Source: Streptococcus mitis (GTDB lineage: Bacteria; Bacillota; Bacilli; Lactobacillales; Streptococcaceae). Taken from it: a stretch of DNA of 9,846 nucleotides. The stretch covers positions 1 to 9,846 of the forward strand of contig NZ_JALDTZ010000026.1 in assembly GCF_023109105.1 (NCBI RefSeq), read 5' to 3'. Both the position numbers and the translations under genes were made by a program. Within the stretch, counting starts at the first letter, position 1. Each line of letters begins with the position of its first letter. The notes beneath the pieces are model-generated. The model was not told where the DNA came from. It did no database searches and saw only the letters and a list, made by a program, of their open reading frames with translations. Positions 5,868 to 9,846 of the stretch are shown piece after piece.

Positions 5868-6380
5868 TTATGGTCTCCTTATCTCAAATACTGCTGTATG
5901 AACCCACTCATTATGAATGTGTAAGTCATTTTCTATAACCCTACTAAAGGTGAAGCCATTTTTTAAAAGCACCCTCTGAGAAGCCAGATTATCCCTTGCC
6001 GTTCCTGCAATGACTCTATTAAAACCATAAGTAGTAAACGCCTTGTCTAAAACGAGTTTAACCGCTTCGCTTGCATAACCTAAATTGCTAACATTTTCCC
6101 CAATCCTATACCCAAGCTCTGCTGTTTTTCGATTATTCTCTAAAACACTTAAATTAATTCTCCCGACCATAACACCTTGCGAATCTCTAATAAGATGCAT
6201 ATAGACATCACGATTCCTTTGTTCCGTTAACAATTCCCTTGTAATTTCTTTAAAATCTTCTAAATCAAAATAGTTAGCTGGTCTAGGAGGTAAATTTCGC
6301 TCAAAATACTCCCGATTTTCTTTTTCAAAAGAATAGACATCTAGACTATTTTCTTCAGACAGCAACTCTAAACTGATCAT
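5868..6380 (-). CDS. GNAT family N-acetyltransferase (RimJ/RimL type)
   Basis: A cytosolic acetyl-CoA-dependent N-acetyltransferase of 170 residues. The ATG at 6380 is chosen because GGGAGGGG lies seven bases upstream. An in-frame ATG at 6413 would add 11 polar residues and place the binding site inside the gene. The N-terminal part (ENREYFERNLPPRP) is typical of the RimJ/RimL group. The acetyl-CoA-binding loop is in RIGENVSNLGYASEAV, with the G-Y-A core. The following motif (NRVIAGTARDNLASQRVLLKNGF) is the standard N-x-x-S-xxxLxxxGF segment of the family. The substrate is unknown: it may be a ribosomal protein N-terminus, another protein or a small amine. It is flanked by single genes on the same strand with over 100 bases on the upstream side, so it is probably monocistronic. 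Confidence 0.88.
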   Translation of the reverse strand: MISLELLSEENSLDVYSFEKENREYFERNLPPRPANYFDLEDFKEITRELLTEQRNRDVYMHLIRDSQGVMVGRINLSVLENNRKTAELGYRIGENVSNLGYASEAVKLVLDKAFTTYGFNRVIAGTARDNLASQRVLLKNGFTFSRVIENDLHIHNEWVHTAVFEIRRP

Positions 6381-6516
6381 TTCAAATCCCCTCCCATCAT
6401 TATCCACACTCAATTTTTTGTATGTTGACTCCAGCTAAAATCTTGGATAAGCTAACAAATCTCCCCCTTCTCTTCTTAGTAAAAATATTGTTAGACTGAC
6501 CTAGCCCTAGCGACTC

Positions 6517-7485
6517 CTACTCTAATTTTTGTAACAGCTTTACAACTTGACGATTTTCAATCCTCACATAGTATACACCACTATCATTGACAAGTTTATC
6601 CTCTTTATATTTAGCAATCTTTACAGCATAAAGACCTCTTGGCAAGGGTTGGTTAGCAAAAAATTCCTTCATGAGCGTCTCAAACTCTTTAAGATAGTCA
6701 TAGTATAAGAGATCTCTTTTTTCTTTTGGAACGAAATACTGAAATTCAAATGTCGGTATAAAAATCTCTTTTTGGAAAAGATATTGAGCATCCATGGGAT
6801 ACATTCCTTGCAGAGCTTGGCCCTTACTTTGATTTTCCTCTAATATTTCATTATAAAGATGGATATTGTCAGATTGGCTATTAAATTCAAAACGAATACC
6901 TTGATACTTCAAATCAGACAGTTGAGGATCTTTGATTGAACTGTCCAGTGTTTTTAAAAATTCGCTGGTGCCTGGACTAACTTCAATCCCTAAATAGGCT
7001 AATTCTGGGAAAACATTATAAATTTTTTTATAATTTTTGTAATCAACCTCTACATCTGTCTTTCTATATGTTTTATTTTCCGAAGAAAAACGAGTATAGT
7101 ATTCGAAACGACTCTTAGCCTGATAGGTTTTACCAGCTATAGTTTCACTATAGGTACCATGGATTATAAATCCTCCCTCGCTTGTATAGTTTTTCTCGTA
7201 TTTTTCTAACTCAAACTGTCCTGTAAGACCGTAATTTTGATAAGAACGATGCACAGCTTGCTCAATCTCAGTTCGACTTACATGGGCAAATAGCCCCCAC
7301 ATATCCATTAGAGAAAGAACAGGGCTAATCACCGTTAGGATTGCAATGGGGATAACTACGGATAAGCAACCTATTAATATCCAATTTTTATTCTTGGAAT
7401 TTCCTTCAGATTTTTTACCAGTTTTCTGTTTCCTTTTAAAAATTAGAATGAGCAAAACCAAAATCCCTAACACTAATAAAATCAA
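6517..7485 (-). CDS. uncharacterised membrane-anchored protein, two N-terminal membrane segments
   Basis: A 322-residue protein. Residues 1-16 (ILLVLGILVLLILIF) and about 35-60 (WILIGCLSVVIPIAILTVI) are membrane segments joined by a short, strongly basic cytoplasmic loop (KRKQKTGKKSEGNSKNK). The remaining ~260 residues are polar, rich in Tyr and Phe, and probably lie outside the cell. Toward the end a beta-rich stretch (RGLYAVKIAKYKED...GVYYVRIENRQVVKLLQ) could be a small folded domain. The start is a TTG at 7485 with AAAGGAG eight bases upstream. I do not recognise the family, and no enzyme motif is visible. A promoter with an extended -10 lies about 290 bases upstream, so a long leader is possible. 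Confidence 0.75.
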   Translation of the reverse strand: MILLVLGILVLLILIFKRKQKTGKKSEGNSKNKNWILIGCLSVVIPIAILTVISPVLSLMDMWGLFAHVSRTEIEQAVHRSYQNYGLTGQFELEKYEKNYTSEGGFIIHGTYSETIAGKTYQAKSRFEYYTRFSSENKTYRKTDVEVDYKNYKKIYNVFPELAYLGIEVSPGTSEFLKTLDSSIKDPQLSDLKYQGIRFEFNSQSDNIHLYNEILEENQSKGQALQGMYPMDAQYLFQKEIFIPTFEFQYFVPKEKRDLLYYDYLKEFETLMKEFFANQPLPRGLYAVKIAKYKEDKLVNDSGVYYVRIENRQVVKLLQKLE

Positions 7486-7778
7486 TCTACAATCTCCTTT
7501 TATCGAGGATAGCTGTTAACATGTATAGGAAGGAGGCTAACAGAAATACTCTTCTCACCTACTAACTTATCCTGTATTCCAATTTTCCTACCTAGCATAC
7601 GAGACATTGCATTGAAATCACAATGTTCTCCCACACCAGATGCTTTCTAAGCAATTAGAATCAAATGAACTACGAGAGAACGCCCAATCCGAGCAATGGA
7701 CACTAGCTCCTTGACAATTCAGGTAGGTTTCCCTTGAACACCATAAACTCGTCTGAAATGAGAAACATTCCTTACCTC

Positions 7779-7787
7779 ATTATACCA
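7779..7787 (-). promoter_or_regulatory. extended -10 promoter reading leftward
   Basis: Read leftward, TGGTATAAT (7787-7779) is a perfect TATAAT with the TGN extension. No good -35 is present at 17 bases, which the extension can compensate. It could drive the membrane protein gene at 7485 with a leader of nearly 290 bases, or a gene now lost. Confidence 0.5.
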
Positions 7788-7819
7788 TATGAGAGATATC
7801 GTGAGAAGATGAGAGAAGC

Positions 7820-7851
7820 AAACACTCCTTGGTGTGAACCATGAAGTGTTT
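7820..7851. repeat. hairpin with two paired blocks
   Basis: AAACACT (7820-7826) pairs with AGTGTTT (7845-7851). Inside, TGG and CCA also pair across a TGTGAA loop, leaving small symmetric internal loops. No T run follows on either strand. The arm includes TGGTGTGAA, also found twice at the mobile element end (8186 and 8240). Confidence 0.5.
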
Positions 7852-7978
7852 CGAAACGTTGATATAATCGTGTTGATTAACGTTTTGAGGCAACTGACTT
7901 TGTCAGATTGTAGCCACATTTGTAAGCGTCTAAAGTAGCAACAACTGTGTCAATTGCACCAATTTAGTATGGAAGCAT

Positions 7979-8005
7979 AAAAAAGAACACCCCAAAAGGT
8001 GCTCT
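7979..8005 (-). terminator. terminator downstream of the rpsI fragment
   Basis: Read leftward, AGAGCACC (8005-7998) pairs with GGTGTTCT (7991-7984) with one G-T wobble and a 6-base loop, then a T run. The wobble pairs only in leftward RNA, which agrees with the S9 reading direction. It lies about 26 bases after the S9 stop and is probably the original rpsI terminator. Confidence 0.8.
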
Positions 8006-8030
8006 TTCTAAGTATAATAATTCTTTCGAA

Positions 8031-8078
8031 TTAACGTTTACTAAATTGTGATGCTTTACGAGCTTTCTTAAGACCTGG
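8031..8078 (-). pseudogene. rpsI: orphan 3' end of rpsI (ribosomal protein S9), attachment-site scar
   Basis: Read leftward, 15 codons encode PGLKKARKASQFSKR followed by TAA. This is the conserved C-terminal tail of streptococcal ribosomal protein S9, whose Ser-Lys-Arg end reaches the ribosomal P site. Upstream of the Pro codon the similarity stops at once: an S9 would continue with basic residues such as RKK, but the frame reads SVSNQ-like unrelated sequence. No complete rpsI is in the window. The 3' end of rpsI is a known insertion site for streptococcal integrative elements, which carry a copy of the tail to restore the gene at one end and leave the displaced original tail at the other. 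The native-looking terminator on the left side means the chromosome lies to the left and the element to the right. Confidence 0.85.
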
Positions 8079-8257
8079 TTGGAAACACTTTTATTTGAAT
8101 AAGTTTCAATATCCGCTTAAAATCAATGTTTTCCCACATTTACAGAAAACAAAATTTCATCTAATTTGAATCAATTTCAGTTGAATGGTGTGAATTTTAC
8201 CCTAAAAATACACAAATTGAGCTAGATTTTACCAAAAAGTTCACACCATTGGTTCAA
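8079..8257. other. terminal segment of the rpsI-inserted element, no gene
   Basis: This AT-rich stretch between the S9 tail and the first element gene holds paired repeats (8181-8257) and no credible gene. A short leftward frame ending CKCGKTLILSGY near 8113 resembles a zinc-ribbon end, but it has no in-frame start and is too short to call. Ends of this kind normally hold recombinase arm-binding sites. Confidence 0.5.
8181..8257. repeat. inverted and direct repeats at the element end
   Basis: TTGAATGGTGTGAA (8181-8194) is matched in inverse by TTCACACCAT at 8240-8249 followed by TTCAA at 8253-8257, with a 4-base insertion between the blocks. Between the arms, ATTTTACC occurs twice in direct order (8194-8201 and 8226-8233), each followed within two bases by an A run. 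The ~45-base loop makes a simple terminator unlikely. Recombinase or accessory-protein binding sites are the better guess. Confidence 0.55.
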
Positions 8258-8757
8258 TTATTTTTTGTTACGTACGTTTTTATTAGATGATAGACTTCCT
8301 AATTTATTTCTTATAGCATTTGAGCAAACCTCCGTTAAAGGTTCTCCTATTGCCTCCTTGTAATTAAATCCTAATAGTTGCATAGTCTTTAAAGTATCCT
8401 TATTAAGTAGAGCAACCAATTGTTTCATTGAATCTTCTTTCCCATCTTCAACATTAGTAAATGAAGATAGAAGAGAAATAACCCGTTCTAAAGTGTTGTG
8501 CAAATACTCAATATCTTTATCATCAATATGTACTTTTTCATATTCTTCTTTATATGCCTGAGCAATTCTGATTGCCTGTTCTCGTTCCGAAAGTAACTCA
8601 TTTACAATTTCATCATAAGTATTTCGTAATTTATCGGCGTTACGTTCTTCCTTTAATGATTGAATTTTACTATTCACTAGTGTTGTTGTTCCCTTAAATG
8701 TTAGAGTTCCCAATTCAACCCTGCTTTTACTAAAGCTTCTGTAATATATGGCTCCAT
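8258..8757 (-). pseudogene. element-borne coiled-coil protein gene, apparently frameshifted near its start
   Basis: The main frame (8713-8258, 151 codons from a TTG) encodes a soluble, highly charged protein. It has a helical, coiled-coil-like middle (KIQSLKEERNADKLR...LLSEREQAIRIAQAYKEEYEKV) and a C-terminal block, DTLKTMQLLGFNYKEAIGEP. The TTG has no good binding site. A better start is the ATG at 8757, with AGAGG six bases upstream, which encodes MEPYITEALVKAGLNWEL and then stops at 8701. Adding one G to the GGG run near 8719-8717 would join the two frames as ...VKAGVELGTLTF, giving about 166 residues. A one-base loss is therefore likely, either a real mutation or a sequencing error. The family seems to be an uncharacterised one from streptococcal accessory regions. 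Function is unknown. Confidence 0.6.
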
Positions 8758-8903
8758 GCTATACCTCTGTTATTTCTTTTCATAATAAAACTATTTTATC
8801 ATAAATCTACATTAAACATAATATATCTTATAGTCTCTATCCCTTTAGGTAAAATACCGATTTTATGGTATAATAAAGGTAACATTATATAAGGAGATGT
8901 GAC
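8758..8903. promoter_or_regulatory. divergent intergenic region; promoter and dyad of the Fic module
   Basis: A -10 TATAAT at 8869-8874 with a TGG extension reads rightward about 30 bases before the antitoxin ATG. The -35 is poor. ATACC (8854-8858) and GGTAT (8867-8871) form an inverted repeat with an 8-base spacer that overlaps the -10, a plausible autoregulatory site. AAGGAG at 8891-8896 is the antitoxin's ribosome binding site. No clear leftward promoter for the 8757 gene was found. Confidence 0.6.
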
Positions 8904-9092
8904 ATGACTCTTGATGTAAATAAAGAAGAATTAACAATTTTAGGGATTCCTTTTGATAATTTTTCAGATTTCGATACCGTCTGGTATGCTATTGGATCAT
9001 CAATGATTGAAAATTATGAACCTACTGTTCAAGATGTGATTGATTTAAAAACTTATGTTGTCAATAGACGAAAGGAATTGAATATTGGTTAA
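8904..9092 (+). CDS. VbhA-like antitoxin of a class I Fic toxin-antitoxin pair
   Basis: A 62-residue protein. Residues 32-37, SSMIEN, match the Fic inhibitory motif (S/T)xxxE(G/N), in which the Glu (Glu36 here) reaches into the toxin's active site and blocks productive ATP binding. The following residues (YEPTVQDVIDLKTYVV) resemble the part of Bartonella VbhA after its motif (LEP...V). An inhibitor encoded as a separate small protein just upstream of the toxin defines class I Fic modules such as VbhA/VbhT and FicA/FicT. The ATG at 8904 has AAGGAG seven bases upstream. Its 3' end overlaps the toxin start by 8 bases, so antitoxin is made first and the toxin by coupled translation. Confidence 0.85.
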   Translation: MTLDVNKEELTILGIPFDNFSDFDTVWYAIGSSMIENYEPTVQDVIDLKTYVVNRRKELNIG

Positions 9093-9696
9093 AAATCAAT
9101 ACGAAAGCTATAAGTACATTGACCCTAATCACGAATATACCTATCCAAATTCCACAGTCTTAATCAATAAACAAAATGTTACAAATATTGAAGAAGCCTA
9201 CCGAAATGAACACTTATTCGTTACTAAAAGACTTGCAGACTTGCGCTTGAAAGCCATTGAAGTCTATTCCATGAGTAATATTTTAGCCATTCATAACTAT
9301 TTGTTTCAGGATGTTTATGCCTGGTCAGGACAATATCGCAAGGTGAATATCTCTAAAAGTGGTAATCCTTTTATGTCGATACAGTCGTTTAATGCTGCAG
9401 AAACCTATATAAATCATCTCATTCACTCCTATTATCAAACTGCCAACTCAAAAGATGAGATCATTAAACATTTAGCAAAAATTCTTGATAATCTTAATTA
9501 TTTCCATCCCTTTCGAGAAGGTAATGGACGAACTCAACGAGAAGTTATTCGTTCCTTAGCATTATCAAAAGGGTATTCTGCACAAATACGAGTGGAACAA
9601 GATGATGAAGTTTACAACCTTTATATGGACGGAACTGTCTATGGAGACTTAGGGAAGTTAGAAGAATTATTTGGTAAAATATTAAAAGAAATATAG
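9085..9696 (+). CDS. fic: Fic family protein, AMP-transferase toxin
   Basis: A 203-residue protein with a complete Fic core motif, HPFREGNGRTQR (141-152), fitting HxFx(D/E)GNGRxxR. His141 is the catalytic base, Glu145 positions the metal, and the GNGR loop with Arg152 binds ATP phosphates. A beta-hairpin flap that positions the target is likely near residues 84-98 (YRKVNISKSGNPFMS), after the usual YAWSGQYR segment. Class I Fic toxins transfer AMP to a Tyr of target proteins; in FicT and VbhT these are DNA gyrase and topoisomerase IV. The target here is unknown. The start is a TTG at 9085, inside the antitoxin gene, with AAAGGA eight bases upstream. No intrinsic inhibitory motif is visible, which agrees with a separate antitoxin. 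The motif is intact, so the toxin is probably active if expressed. Confidence 0.9.
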   Translation: MVKNQYESYKYIDPNHEYTYPNSTVLINKQNVTNIEEAYRNEHLFVTKRLADLRLKAIEVYSMSNILAIHNYLFQDVYAWSGQYRKVNISKSGNPFMSIQSFNAAETYINHLIHSYYQTANSKDEIIKHLAKILDNLNYFHPFREGNGRTQREVIRSLALSKGYSAQIRVEQDDEVYNLYMDGTVYGDLGKLEELFGKILKEI

Positions 9697-9776
9697 GTTT
9701 AATACTTGACAATTACAGAGGTGAAGTAAGCATTCAATACGAATCAATACATAAGAAAAACGCTGATTTTGAACTG

Positions 9777-9817
9777 CACCCCAAAAGTTAGACAGAAAAA
9801 ATCTAACTTTTGGGGTG
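9777..9817 (+). repeat. 16-bp perfect hairpin at the IS end
   Basis: CACCCCAAAAGTTAGA (9777-9792) is perfectly complementary to TCTAACTTTTGGGGTG (9802-9817) with a 9-base loop, and TTTTTATT follows. It lies between the IS end and the transposase ATG. It could stop outside transcripts from entering the transposase gene, or hide its start in read-through RNA. Confidence 0.8.
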
Positions 9818-9825
9818 TTTTTATT

Positions 9826-9846
9826 ATGAAATTAACTTATGATGAT
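9826..9846 (+). CDS. IS3-family transposase OrfA, first seven codons only
   Basis: ATG at 9826 followed by codons for MKLTYDD runs to the window edge. Streptococcal IS3-family (IS150-like) OrfA proteins, which carry the DNA-binding HTH, commonly begin MKLTY(D/E)D, and the position just inside an IS end agrees. No usual ribosome binding site is present between the hairpin and the ATG. The rest of the gene is outside the window, so intactness cannot be judged. Confidence 0.7.

Larger units (their letters stand above)
7486..8030. other. about 540 bases without a convincing gene, downstream of the rpsI fragment
   Basis: This holds the rpsI terminator, an extended -10 promoter, a hairpin and short open frames only. 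Leftward frames include a 21-codon ORF at 7768-7703 and short runs between stops (for example RIGRSLVVHLILIA, then GVGEHCDFNAMSRML ending YPR near 7502). A 66-codon frame at 7719-7919 has an unlikely composition. A short frame ending ATLDAYKCGYNLTKSVASKR at about 7875 has no start. Taken together these look like remnants of one or two small genes, but none can be named. Confidence 0.5.
9770..9846 (+). mobile_element. left end of an IS3-family insertion sequence, cut by window edge
   Basis: The inverted-repeat end begins TGAACTGCACCCC at 9770 and continues AAAAGTTAGACA. A streptococcal IS3-family (IS150-like) transposase begins right after it. The right end and the target-site duplication lie outside the window. 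It is inserted about 73 bases after the Fic stop. Confidence 0.75.

Noticed and set aside
7703..7768. 21-codon leftward ORF starting MFLISDEF just after the extended -10
   Set aside because: The ATG would lie about four bases from the expected transcript start with no room for a binding site. It could still be the first exon-like remnant of a broken gene.
7719..7919. 66-codon leftward open frame
   Set aside because: The composition is unlike a real protein, no good binding site is present, and it runs across the hairpin and the promoter. Treated as chance in a decayed region.
8110..8165. Zinc-ribbon-like string CKCGKTLILSGY in a leftward frame
   Set aside because: It is only about 16 codons between stops and needs a frameshift to reach an ATG (MKFCFL). 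Too little to call a gene.
9697..9769. Open frame (NYRGEVSIQYESIHKKNADF) running into the IS end
   Set aside because: It could be a gene interrupted by the IS, but it has no start codon and no recognisable family. Kept only as a note.
1..9846. CRISPR arrays, tRNA or rRNA genes, riboswitches, BOX/RUP repeats
   Set aside because: Looked for by eye and none seen. The repeats present are single inverted pairs or short motifs, not regularly spaced arrays.

Overview
The window looks like chromosome from a mitis-group Streptococcus (S. mitis / oralis / pneumoniae relatives). The evidence is low GC, strong AGGAGG-type ribosome binding sites, a streptococcal C-terminus of ribosomal protein S9, the streptococcal HdiR/UmuC mutagenesis cassette, and an IS3-family insertion sequence end of a kind common in these species. 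The species call is inference, because no rRNA or typing gene is present.

Left part (about 200-2770, + strand): one probable operon. A good sigma-A promoter (-35 at 224-229, -10 at 247-252) overlaps a perfect inverted repeat. It reads into a 64-residue Xre-type regulator, four small membrane proteins (two full DUF3278-type proteins, an 80-residue half-copy of the first, and an unrelated small membrane protein), and a Cys-type glutathione peroxidase whose start overlaps the last membrane gene by 4 bases. A strong terminator closes it at 2718-2768.

Middle part (2793-5740, - strand): a four-gene SOS mutagenesis cassette read leftward: an S24 self-cleaving repressor (HdiR/LexA-like), a Y-family polymerase (UmuC-like), a YolD-like protein and a small DUF5960-like protein. 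Spacing is very tight (3 nt, 4-nt overlap, 8-nt overlap). The promoter's -35 lies inside an 18-bp dyad containing a near-match to the Gram-positive LexA box GAAC-N4-GTTC. A hairpin with a T run ends the cassette just before the operon on the other strand ends.

Next, leftward: a GNAT N-acetyltransferase (5868-6380) and an unrecognised two-segment membrane protein (6517-7485). Then come about 540 bases without a convincing gene (7486-8030), holding an extended -10 promoter, a hairpin and broken reading frames.

Right part (8031-9846): a 15-codon orphan 3' end of rpsI (ribosomal protein S9), still followed by its terminator, stands without the rest of its gene. This is the expected scar at one end of an integrative element inserted in rpsI. 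To its right, in more AT-rich sequence, lie terminal repeats, an element gene that seems broken by a -1 frameshift, a class I Fic toxin-antitoxin pair (VbhA-like antitoxin plus Fic AMP-transferase) and the left end of an IS3-family insertion sequence at 9770. No integrase and no second attachment site are inside the window, so the element's extent and type remain open.
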